Of a stretch of DNA of 64,000 bases, positions 11,950-22,974 are shown piece after piece. The translations under genes were made by a program, and so were the position numbers. Below the pieces are notes generated by a model. The model saw only the letters and a program-made list of their open reading frames with translations. It was not told where the DNA came from and ran no database searches. Numbering within the stretch: the stretch's first letter is position 1; each line of letters begins with the position of its first letter. The stretch is from Morchella semilibera (Eukaryota > Ascomycota > Pezizomycetes > Pezizales > Morchellaceae), in contig WBVU01000010.1 of the NCBI GenBank assembly GCA_009192285.1, positions 1 to 64,000 on the forward strand, written 5' to 3'.

Positions 11950-13719
11950 TCACCGCTGGCATTCAATCGGTATCGGATTAAACCAACTAAACACACAATG
12001 CGGATCCCACTCTTTCTTGAGCTTCTTCAGCTTCTCCTGGCGCCACTCGTCATACCCATACATTGCGCCAAAGCCCTCGGTGCCGGTCGCATAGTTCATG
12101 TACAGCGCTGGGCGCGGAAACCCGCTGCCCGCATGCATGATTGACATGGCCTCAAAAAGCCAGTCCTCAGCCTCATCCGCCCGCGCATCATCCGTATACC
12201 CCGCATTCATCAACCTATCAACCCACATATTAGCAACTCCCCGTGGTCAAAACCAGTTAGGGAAGGTGGGGGGGGAGGACATACACAACGGCGTTCTCAG
12301 CACGCCACGGATACGCCGTGCTGTCGGGGTCAACCTTCTGCACGGCCTTGACTGAGTACGACTCAAAGATCATCCTGGCGGCGGCCGCGCCCGGCCTGGC
12401 TGCGAAGTTCTTATACTTCTCAAACACCTCCAGGATTGCCGTGGTGTTGTAGCGCGTCGTTGCCACTCCTGCAATGCGCTTCCGCGCGCGGTTGCCGCAC
12501 GCAAAGTCGCCCGTGCCAGTGAGGCCGCGGCCGTTAACGGATGCCCACGGGAGCACCGCCTCGATGGAGGAGATGTAGGGGATGTGGCCAAAGGCAGAGG
12601 CAAATTGCGCCTTTGCGGCGGCTTCAGGCTCAGAGGAGACAAAGTTCAGGACCATTCGCGGCTGCGAGCATTATCAGTATATATATGATTGACTATGTTT
12701 TGGAGAGACCAACAGTGCTAGTATTAGTGTCCATCAAGACATTGAGCAGTGCACTGTAATCGGCCGGAACTTTAAAATTGTTCATGGCCTCAAACATCTC
12801 GGCCATATAAACGGTATCGTACGCTTTATTCGTCGTGTATTGCATTCCCCCGTTTGCGGCGTCGTAAATCTTGTATGTAGCCTCCGTGACAATACCGAAA
12901 TTATGGCCCGCACCACGCAGCGCCCAAAACAAGTCCGGGTGCGAGTTTTCCGAGACGGTGATCACCTCGCCCTTGGCCGTGGTCAGGCGGACAGACAGGA
13001 TATTGTCCGCCATGAGCCCGTGGCGGCCCTGCAGACGGCCATGCCCGCCGCCGAGAGAGGCGCCCAGAAAGCCAACGCAATCGCACGTTCCGGTGGCTGT
13101 GATGGTTAGTGAGGACCTGGCTAGAGGCGTCATATTGAATCGAGTGTGCACGTATGTACTCACTTGTTTCCTTCCCGACGGCTTGCAGCGCGGGCATGAG
13201 ATCCCCGACACTGATTCCGCCCCCGACGGTCACGGTGTTGGCCTGGGTGTCAATGGTGATGTTTCTGAGTGTGGAGATGTCGATCATGATTGCGTTGTGG
13301 GTACGGGCGAGGGTCCGGGACCAGGCATGGCGGCGGTTCCCAGCGAGGATCTCACGGGAGTGTGAATTTGCATACTTGATCTATCGAGAGCGTCAGTAAT
13401 TATAATGCTACCTGTGCGCGCGGGAGGCGATCAATTCCCGGGGGGACCCTACGATAACAGCGACATCTTCGGGGGTGCCGACGCTGATGAAGGCACTGAT
13501 ATCTGGGACTGAGGTCCGCGAGTAGCGGATCGTCAATTCTTCAAACTGGGTTCTGTTGGTCATGCTGCGCATGTAGATGCGCGCCTTTGGGGAGAGGAGC
13601 GGGGCCAGATCGGTGTCTGTAGTGTCATGACCATACTGATCGGAGTTACATGTCTGGCCATGGGCCCCGGCGAAGAGAGCCACAGCAGCTGTAGCAAGGA
13701 CGGCTGCAAAGAACCTCAT
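11950..13719 (-). CDS. Secreted FAD-linked oxidoreductase (PCMH + BBE domains)
   Basis: Proposed exons: 13719-13453, 13380-13164, 13096-12714, 12661-12285 and 12214-11950 (502 residues). Introns are 72, 67, 52 and 70 bases and keep phase. Residues 1-21 form a signal peptide (MRFFAAVLATAAVALFAGAHG). The FAD-binding PCMH domain includes HAW around His107, the position of the histidyl-FAD bond, and GTCDCVGFLGASLGGGHGRL around 164-183, where Cys166 occupies the cysteinyl-FAD position. This suggests bicovalent flavin. SENSHPDLFWALRGAGHNFG is the classic domain end. The C-terminus holds the BBE motif: YMNYATGTEGFGAMYG, then WDPHCVFSWFNPIP. Relatives are berberine-bridge-type and oligosaccharide oxidases that use oxygen and make peroxide; the substrate cannot be told. 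The usual GGGH around the histidine reads NRRH here. The first intron uses a weak GTAGGG donor and the third a weak GTTGGT. Start: first in-frame ATG, immediately before the signal peptide. Confidence 0.85.
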
Positions 13720-14229
13720 ATTGGCGGGCAAAGTGATTGATAGTTAATTGAAGGAAGACTGGGGGAGCACCGCTGTAAGATATATCAGTACAGTATACCA
13801 GCTAGTTCCCCCCATCTGCACTCTGCCCGAGATGTGCTTGAGACATTGTAAGTATTCATAGAGTAGGTACGTGGATTGTTGAGCCCACCCAGGCTGAAGA
13901 GATCTGATACAAAGCGGCAGATCATTGGCAGGGCAGAAGAGGGCCACCCCCAATCATTGGCTGGCTGCGACTGCGCGCCTGGCCAATTACAAGCAGGTGC
14001 CCCTACTAATTGTCCCAACGCGGCAGAGCCTGGCTGTCTAGCATTCCCGTGTTGGTGAGGGGAATACACAACACGAGTAGGTATTTCTCCATTTGTGCCA
14101 CGGCATTCTCTCCCGTGTGAGTCCAGCCCACAAGTTTGTAATAGACTCGTAGGGTACTTTGCGGTTACACGCGAGGAGCAGGCAAAACTAGAGTACTCTA
14201 CGTACTCTAGGCACTCGGAGTTTTTTTAC

Positions 14230-14320
14230 GTTTCCGAACTGGACTAGGCCTGCATACAGGTGTAAATCGTGCTTGGCAACTGGATTGCGGTGGTATGCAG
14301 ACCCAGTCCAGTTCGGAAAC
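14230..14320. repeat. 28-base inverted repeat (hairpin 1)
   Basis: 14230-14257 (GTTTCCGAACTGGACT, then AGGCCTGCATAC) pairs with 14293-14320. The first 16 bases match perfectly and the remainder with a few mismatches; the loop is 35 bases. Confidence 0.8.
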
Positions 14321-14511
14321 ATTGGAAAACTACAAGTATGTACATGTATACGTAGAGTACATACATATGTACATGCATGCAGTCAGCAGCGAGGATATAC
14401 CCTTAGATATATAGCGCCTGGCCTGGGCGATCTGCGAGATGCACGGCATAGTCTGGATTTCACTCTGTGTTTGTGAACCAGAGTGACACTGATCGAGCCC
14501 TCACAGAAGGA

Positions 14512-14632
14512 AGTACTGTCGTTCACGGGGTATTGGTTGACGGATTGCGGGCAAAACCTGGCTTGGCTGTCTCTCTTTTGGCTTGTTCCGTCAACACCCA
14601 GTGTCCGTCAACACCCAGTGAACGACAGTACT
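14512..14632. repeat. Inverted repeat with duplicated arm end (hairpin 2)
   Basis: 14512-14543 (AGTACTGTCGTTCAC, then GGGGTATTGGTTGACGG) pairs with 14605-14632. The word CCGTCAACACCCAGTG is present twice, at 14588 and 14605, so the right arm has a partial tandem duplication. Confidence 0.75.
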
Positions 14633-17600
14633 ACACATGTGACATCGTGGGGTAGCGGGTTGGGTAATATATGTGCGTGGATCTTCAGCCTGGGATGTCT
14701 CACCTCCACTCGAAGAATCCTTTTAATGCCTAGACAGCCGAGCCGTTGCTCACTGCGGTGTCTGGTGGATGCCGTCAGTCAATACTCTACCTACGGGTTG
14801 GGTGTACCTATGTACCTAATCGATACCTGGCGATGGCGCTGAGACTCAGGCGTCGACAGACTAACCCCCACTGACTGTAATGCTTGAAGTTTCTAGAGTA
14901 ATACTCTAGATGTAGTCGTGATGTAAATAGTAAATAATGTTACAAGCTGGGCCTGACAATCACAAACGTCGATCCAAAAAATCACAATGGGATGAAATCG
15001 TCAAATTCGCAGCCTGGACCGTGCACGCACTGAGTTGGGTCGATAATAACCATTGAGCCAATCAAAATAGCTGTTAGCCGCCTCCTTAAGCTACGTAGTA
15101 TTAGCTCAAACAGACAAGCTGACGATTTCATCTGTATAAGGGATAGCTACAACGGTAAATCGGGTAGTGCATTTCTATGAGATCGTTCAACTCGACTATC
15201 CTCTTGCCCAATTTCTCATATTGCATATGTGTCTTACCCGTCCTTCAGCCTCAAATCATAATTGATACAAATGATCACTTCTAAGGCTAATCAGCAGTGT
15301 CGTTCAGAAGCCTCTAGCCGGAGATATCCGCGCCCAGTGGGGAAACTGTATTAGGCCCTTTAAAAGAATCCAGAGCCTTTTCCTACTTGTGCGATTGGGT
15401 TTATGGAGATAGGCACCAATCAGGTTACCGGGAAAACGCAAAGGGCAAACCAGGGTAGTATTTGCTCATCAAGATGCAACAGGTCGTGCATCTAGGTAAG
15501 ATATGATGTCTGTTGACCGCCGCCGTGGTTGCAAAAGTCTCGGGGGATTGCCAAGGCTGTCTTCCACGCTATCTTGGGCTGAGATTCTATTAATCGCCTG
15601 ACCATGCCACTCCTTTAGAGGTGGTGATCTCCAGCCTTTTGCCTTGGTAATCCCCGTGTTGCGGTATGTACTACCAGGTTCTTCATACTTTGGGCAAACC
15701 TCTCTTCATGGGGTATGGCTCTCACGGGGGTGTGGTACATCGACCAGGAGCGTCGGGAACGACCTCACAGGATTCAAGGAAAATCAACAGAAATACTTAT
15801 TATACATAGAATTCTATTCATGTATTGAATTTATCAATTTGCCTTCTATGTGCCCTCTGTGGCCAATCTTGGTGTTATTAGGCGTTGCACCATAGTTACC
15901 CCCGTGAGAACCATACCCCCCGTGAAGAGGTCTACTCAAGATAGATGAAATGGGTGCAGCAGACTTACAAGCCCTGTAAACCTAGGTAAGTTTGTAACTT
16001 TCGTTGATCCAACAGTGGAGGCAGCCCGGTCATCGCAAACAAAACAAAACGGTTCTAGATATATAACTGAACGGGAGCTCGACTTTGTCTGCGGTCCTGT
16101 TCCGCCTCAAGGATCTTCCGGTCAAGTAGAATCATTCCAACGGCTCTAAAGAATTTCTATTATGGGATAAGAAGTAGATTGGGCAAAGTTCCATGCTGAG
16201 AAAGTAATTTAGACTCAATGGCAGAGGTCGGCATGGGAAATGTTTTTTCTGACAAATGTGTTGAATACAACTAGAACCCGGGCGGAACGGAATCTCCAAA
16301 CACGAGCCCGCTCCAGCTCGCTGCCTGTGGTGTGTACCGTGTGTGTGTGGGCGGGGGGGGGGGGGCCGCTGCCTGCCTGCCACCTATTCCCCCGGACCCG
16401 ACACCCCCAGAAGGCCCCGAACAAAAGCATCTTCGCAACAGAGGCCGGAATTTGGGCTTGCTCTGCCCTATCCATTTCCTCGAAACTGCCATTAATAGAT
16501 ATCATAAGATTTTAGCGGGAAGTTGCGTAAGTACTTCACTATTATTAGACTCCGCTATGTTGTTTTATCATTACCGACTACCCTATACCGACCCGTATAA
16601 CCGTTTTCATCCCGCGACTTACGGTCAGCAACCCGGCGAATATGCAAAGAAGCAGTTTTCATCTTCTTTGTATACAGAGAAGACTATGACGTAGGAGGAG
16701 TTAGAGGTTAGTGAGAGAGGGATTTTGGTATCTGATAGGAACAATTACTAGTCTCTTTGTTCGACATGTTAAAGACAACCACCGAGTCATCCAGTTAACA
16801 GCGCATAACGACAATGAAAATCATCCGGAAGCCATACATAGCGGATGTGGGTCTATACTCCGCTCAAACGAGCAATGTCCTCCAACAGGTGATATCAGTG
16901 AGTCTCTGTACTAATGTCCAAGTGCGTTTACCCATCTCCTAGTAACCCGCGCTCTAATAGTTGTCCGCTTGTAGACACCTCTCTCCCTCCTCCAATCCCT
17001 CCACCACCCTTGATTGTTGCCTGTTCCAAGTCCCCGGATGCTGCTGCCCCGTGCTCTCCTGGCGTCGGGTAAGCGCTAACCACTGTTAACTTGCGGGCTG
17101 TAATTATAACTCCTCTCTCCATAGAGCTACAGATATAGAGCTTTTTCCCTTCAACCTCATACCAGAGATCTATAACTTTTCTTCTATTCCCTGCTGACCT
17201 TCAGAATCAACCAGTTATATTATTAATTCACGGCTGTGACCATTCCCGTAGTCTCCTTGCTACCATCGACCCGTTTTGCTTACAGCAGCAGTATATTATG
17301 CGGCTTGAGTAGCTAACATGTCCGGAAACCCCAGACGGAGAAATAGATATCACGACACAATTCCATTACGGGTTCTCCTTTGTCCTATAAGCAGTTCCGT
17401 CTCTCTAACTCTTGAATATACTTGATCACTAACCATAGCTAGCTCGATACGCTCCAAGTCAAGATTAGTAATCCGGTCACAATGACAGTATCCAATATCA
17501 ATATCCAATATGCCGGCAAACCTCCGCCCCACCCCCCGAAGCCCTTCCTTACAAACCTTACCCGTCCCTAGGCCCACACTACCCCCGCCGCCCCCCACTA

Positions 17601-17850
17601 GGGGTGAGCTTTGCTCCGTAGCTAGGCCGTTCGCCGTCAGCGCTTCAGCATTATACACCACCCCCGCAAGCTGGATGTTTGAAGCCTTACCATAGTAGGG
17701 GCCAGTCCGCGTGGAAACTGGTTCAGTGGCGGAAGCCAGGCTTGCAATAAGCACAGGACCGGGTCGGGATGGCGACTTAGACTTATGTCGGGGCGGGAAT
17801 CGTGCCCCAAGTATGTTGTGGAACTTGTGGTTGTGGTTACCAGCAAAGAA

Positions 17851-17879
17851 TAGGGTTAGGGTTAGGGTTAGGGTTAGGG
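17851..17879 (+). repeat. Interstitial canonical (TTAGGG)n
   Basis: Almost five TTAGGG units in a row, 17.8 kb from the end. The unit differs from the terminal 10-mer. Shorter two-unit copies appear near 6091, 6640, 30467, 43460 and 50417. Confidence 0.85.
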
Positions 17880-18649
17880 ATGGGATTATGATTCTATAGA
17901 GTGCGTCTTTTGAGGTGTTCTGACCTATTCACCAGCACGGCCATTAAACGGATACCCGCCCAATGGGTATCAAAATTTCCCGGATGTTCATCGTATGGGT
18001 AGCCCATCAAGCGGATGGTTCTATTATCCCTTTTGAAAAGACATAGCAGCGCGCCCTGAGCCAAAAGTATTTAGTGATGGGTATAGGTTTGATGCACTGG
18101 AGTTTTGAACCCAGCTTTAGGCTCCAGCAGGTCAAATGGTAGCCCTCTTGTTGACGAACTCATGCTCATGGAAAAGGCTCGATCTTGGGCTATCTAAAAA
18201 AGCAACCTTTCTGTTAATAGAAAGTCTATTCCTAGAAAACTCGAGCCCATGCCAGAGCCCTAGGTGAAGCCTAGAATACCTTGAACCTTCACCACTATCC
18301 GAGCCAACTCCAGCCCTAGGGGCCAAGCTCCAATTCTATAAGAACCGGCAACTCTGATCAGACTAGGAGGCTGCAAATGCTCGGAACTATTGGTTATAGA
18401 GACTGGGGTGTTATAAGGCGATTCACTCTCCTCACCACCTTATATTATATCGTTCTCGGAGCGGAACCCAAGTTCACCGTTCTGAGATGGAAGGCCTATC
18501 TCTGCTTTGATATTAGTGGATGATACCTAAATAGCCGCTCGCCCGGACGCCAGAAGATGGCCAAAGAAACATCCATGTTCTCGAACTAGAATTTGCGCGG
18601 AGAATGCACCTAATCATACACCTCAAATCGAAGACGGTCGTAATAGCTC

Positions 18650-21165
18650 AGGGCCAAGGACATCGATGGCCCGGCCCAGGCAGGAAACTGGGGCCGGCCT
18701 GGCCCAAGACAAATAGCCCGGGCTTCCACGATACGGGTGTTCGTCACAATTCGGGTTAATGTTTTCAAGATAGAAGTAAATAAGATCAAAAATGCTACAT
18801 TCTACCCTTACTCTTGAGGAATATATAAGTATCTGTTCATCTTGCCTCTAGTAGTAGGAAAGATCTATATGTCATGGAAGAACCGCTAAGTTTAGATGGA
18901 TAACTTTGAAGTCTAGGCCTGCCCATTTAGCCCGGGCTGAATATTAGCCCCCGCCCGGCCTGGCCCATCAAATAAAATCTGGAGCCCGGCCTGGCCCGCC
19001 TAAAAACAGCCCAGGCAGCCCATCTCAACCCGCCGCCGATTGACGCCCTTGAGCACGGGCGTATCACCTACCAGGGACAACAATATGCTGGGTCGGCGTA
19101 CTGGCATAGATTCTTGAATATTTGCTTGTTTATCAGCGCCACGTGGGTGACATTTAGGCCCTGGCTTTTGAGAGGGGAAGCACCTAACCAAACCGCGGAG
19201 TTTTGAAAAAGGAACTTACCTCTATGGCATATTGGTCTTGCTATTTATTTTGCTAGATACAGATTGTAGAGATAGCTGCCGGCTTTATACTGTTAGTACT
19301 ATCGGTTATATTCCATGGTAATAGTTGGGTCTAGATGCCTTATGAATTAGGAATCATTTTGACCTCATCCGATACACCGTATCCCCTATTCGATATTGTC
19401 TCCAACCCATCAGTCCTGGTAGATAGGAAGACTTTCTAACCGGTTACAACTTCCTCCAAGCGGCTACCCTCAGGGGGAAAAGGTCAATGGTCGAACTCAT
19501 TGTTTCCCACGGGGGGTGTTCGCAACGGGGCAGTCCGTCGGTCCTAGAGGGGGAAGAGGTGTCCTTATATAACTGATAGTCAAAACAAGCCTTCAATAGT
19601 TTAAACTCTGAAAAAAATGAGTTTTCACTAGCGTAAACCTCAAAACAACGTACCTAAAAAATAGTCATTTGGCTAAATAGCTTCCTAGTAATATATTCAC
19701 GGGCGCAGGCGAGTCAAAGCTGACTTCATCGCTTTTCTAAATGACTTCATTACCTCAAGTAGTCTCTTAGAGCTCACGGTTAATACAGCTAGAACTAAAC
19801 TAACTAAATTAAGGTTGGAAGTAGCGAACTCGACCCCTCTGGTTCTTGGGGCGGTCAAGCACATTGCTGTCCGAAGCTAGATGTAGTGGGATCAGGTAGT
19901 CAACCTCAATCCGTGAATATGGACATTACGTAAATGGTGTGATATCCTATGTCCGTTGTTCCTTGCCTATGCAAACATCTCCCTCATCCACCGCCTGTTT
20001 GTATATATTTTCCATTGTCCCTCCTTTCTACTGCCTCAAACTATTACCCCTCTCCACAATGTACGATTTCCATATATAGACTAAAATCACTCATTATTTA
20101 AAGATTTACATTTCTACCACCGTCTTTTAACTTTTCAAGGATCTTAGATCTATATCCCATTACCTTCTCTTGGGCTATCGATCCCAGGCGCGATACCTTG
20201 ATAATTGGAGATCAACGTCACCACAAACACCTTGTCAATACAGTCACTCCTAAGTGGGACAAAGGGGCTTTTGAGCAGGGCAACTAGCTGTCTTAATGGA
20301 TGGCCGCCGCGTTTGCGCTTCATAGTGGATAGGACGCTCTTATGAACCAGATAAAACATGCCACTCGATGACAAAATCCTTGTGGAAAAGAAAGGTACAG
20401 TTACAGACAGGCTTTTTAATGGGCTAAACTGGTCGGTGTTTGGCCGCTGCCGTGGCCGTGGCCAGGACCGGTCATGAACAAATAATGTATGGGCATTCTG
20501 GTTGTATTTCTTAAGCCTGATCATGAAGGAGACAAAAACTATTTCTCTAGCAATGTTGGGCCTTGTTTGCTCAATTCACCTCTTCTCACTCGAGGTTTCT
20601 GGTCTTAAGTTTGCCCATATATTATCTGCCTTAACCGGTCTAGAATACCGCCAACTAGCCCAACCCATAAAAGTCAAAGCCCAGCCTCTCGCCCATGTAT
20701 TTAGACCGGTCTAGCCCATATATATGCCCGCCCACTAAGGAGCGTGGTTACAGGGGCCCCTTGGGTGACGCTACTCGGAGTCTGGCACTCAAGGACATCA
20801 ATGGGCCATGGGTTGAGGTGCGTCGCCGGGGCCCTGGATTTCTTTGATGGGCCGAGCCAGGCGGAGACTGATATTTAGCCCGGGTTGAATAGGCAGGCCG
20901 GTGCTTCAAGGTGTCCATACAATCTTAGTAGTTCTTGATATCTAGATATTTTCTACAGTAAGAGACAAGATAAATGAAATCCTTATATTTCCTATCATAG
21001 GTGAAAGGTTAAATTGTGGCATTCTCGATCCTATCTAGGATAATCTCATGAACATCAGTTCGCATTGTGATGAATGCCCCTATTTGTGGGGGCCTAGGCC
21101 ATAATTTGAATAGCATGGGCCGAGCCAGGCAGACCCCATATTCCAGCCCCGGCTGGCGTATTAAT
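18650..21165. mobile_element. Pair of GC-ended repeat elements in inverted orientation
   Basis: About 18650-19010 and the reverse complement of about 20815-21165 align over most of their length at roughly 70-75% identity judged by eye. The best stretch is 18916-18989 against 20826-20899. Each copy has GC-rich ends made of GGCCCGGCC / GGCCTGGCCC words and an AT-rich middle (for example AAGATC..ATGC.ACA.TT). GGCC-rich palindromic ends of this kind are known from hAT-type elements and their MITE derivatives. The 1.8 kb between the copies has no recognisable transposase. Either two MITEs inserted in opposite directions, or this is one old element with long inverted ends. Confidence 0.65.
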
Positions 21166-22054
21166 ACTGGTGTCTTTGTCTGGCACCACATATTTCAACT
21201 AGCTCGTTGCTCGTGTCGTCTCTGGAAATAAACATAGCCATAGTATCGTCCTGTCCCTTATGGGATACACTGAGGCGAGATCCAATATTTCAATCACGCA
21301 AGTAACGTGTGCTGCTTGGGCTAGGAGATAGCCCACGATATGCTTATAACCCCATTTGCTGCTGTCTATATCGTGTTACCATATTTTGTGCCCAGTACAC
21401 CTATACCGACGCCATAAAGCTCAAGCAATGTATACTATTCGATTCCTATCCCGCTGCCAGCCCACTAGGCAGGACGCATTTATATCGGCCCAATTCGAAT
21501 GGAATATTGTTGTATGTTGGTGCTACCAGGTCTACACCCCACCAGTATTTCGGAGCCGTATTACCCACCTGGTGTGTCTAGTTCTACATCCTTTAAAAGT
21601 GCCAGCTCTATCACAGGTTGATTACCTCAATAGGTAGCTGACTGGAGGGCATTCCCATCGATATTGTGGGAAATATCCACAACAGCCACTACGGGACTGA
21701 GCAGGTTCGCGCGCTTCATTGTTCTCCCTAACATGCAGACACCAACGAACTGGGAGACCCTCCGTAGAGACATCTGGGTAGACTGCACTGCATAATAGAA
21801 GATCCGGCGTACTTCTATCCGGCGCTTATTTCGGCTGCCTGTAGAGCTGAGTGGTTCTTCCCCAGCCTAAGGGAACTGACCTCTGCTTCCCTTCTGACTA
21901 GCATAGGGAAATATATAACGACCGGTTAGGCCTGAGTCGGTTGATGGAATTTGAAGGGCGCCTTCGCATTTTCCCGCCCCTGCCTTTACGTTTACATTGG
22001 CACCACTGAGATATTCTACTACCTCACTCCTGCAGTAGAGATTATGGTATGCGG
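21166..22054. other. Gene-free stretch
   Basis: No reading frame with recognisable family features and no clear repeat. It may include the decayed 3' part of the ankyrin-type gene that follows on the minus strand. Confidence 0.4.
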
Positions 22055-22974
22055 CTATGGGAGTGGGCTATGTAGCCTACTAGTCACGTTCGCATCGGCG
22101 CCGTTTTTAATTAGCAGAGCCACCACACCGGCATTTCCCAGGCGTATGCACCCTAGAGCGGGCTTGAGAAATCCCCCTCTTCTATAGATGCCGGCGTCAC
22201 TATCAAGCATGAGCTGCAGTGCCTCCGCATCCATCCCCCACGGGCACATGCCCCACATACCACGGGCCAAAAAGTATGGGCGTGCCGACCGAGAGACCTT
22301 TCGCAGGAAATACATACAGTATAACCTCCTTACTGGCCAGGGAAGCTGGGGATTGAGATACAGCGGCATTGAGGGCGTTCCCATAGATCGTGCTATAGCT
22401 GCTGTCCAGCACACCCATATTCCCCCTACCTGCCTGCTCAATGAATCCCATCTTTCCGCTCTGTGCCGTATCATCGAGCCTATTCACCTAGCACCCCGAT
22501 CCGGTGAAGACTGGGTCGTCCATATGGGCTAGAAGGGCACGAGACGCCCCAACACCATCATCCCTCGTCATGTCAGCGCCAGTCGTAGCCGCCTGCCAAT
22601 TGCGGGGTAAGATGATTTCGTCTTATTACTGAGTCGATCTATCAGATCTTGGCGGAGGCCGTACCGGGGGGATATTCAACCAGTGTAGTCTTCCCATGCG
22701 TAGAGGGGTCCAATAGAAGCTCCGCCAGGTCCTCCAACTGTCTCTCCCATATGTCCAAAAGCAATTCAATCTCCCCCGCCGAGCCTTCCACCGCCGAAAT
22801 TTCTAATACCAGTACAAGCTGTTGCACAAAGCAAACCGAGCGTAAGTGATTGGCGTAAACTGAGATGTATAGGTATAGGGTTCCAAATCTTGCACGGATC
22901 ATAGGTGGGGATGGAACATCGCGGCTGCTGTACACGATCGATAACCCATGATAGGCCGCCAACGATACCGGCAT
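22055..22974 (-). pseudogene. Ankyrin-repeat protein remnant
   Basis: Minus-strand frames show ankyrin-like words in a row but in different frames and with stops. At 22974 there is a stretch beginning MPVSLAAYHGLSIV. Near 22700-22830 a helical region carries IELLLDIWERQLEDLAELLLD. Near 22380 there is YGNALNAAV, a common opening of fungal ankyrin units. At 22055-22250 there is ALQLMLDSDAGI, followed by LGNAGVVALLIKNGADANV, a clear ankyrin consensus (helix pair then GADxN). A TAG interrupts the frame near 22490. In fungi such repeats are usually the C-terminal part of NACHT/STAND immune-type receptors, but no NTPase motif survives here. Confidence 0.6.

Larger units (their letters stand above)
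13720..18649. other. Gene-free stretch with two hairpins and an interstitial telomere run
   Basis: No family is recognisable in any frame. It contains two strong inverted repeats (14230-14320 and 14512-14632), a 13-base G run at 16353-16365, and a (TTAGGG)n run at 17851-17879. A frame of 134 codons at 17350-17754 (-) has no recognisable domain and lies in GC-skewed sequence, so I do not call it a gene. Confidence 0.5.

Noticed and set aside
17350-17754. 134-codon minus-strand frame
   Set aside because: Gly-rich segment in GC-skewed DNA, no domain, no start context or splice partner.
20150-20524. 124-codon minus-strand frame inside the inverted-repeat pair, possible transposase remnant
   Set aside because: No transposase motif can be identified; the composition looks random.
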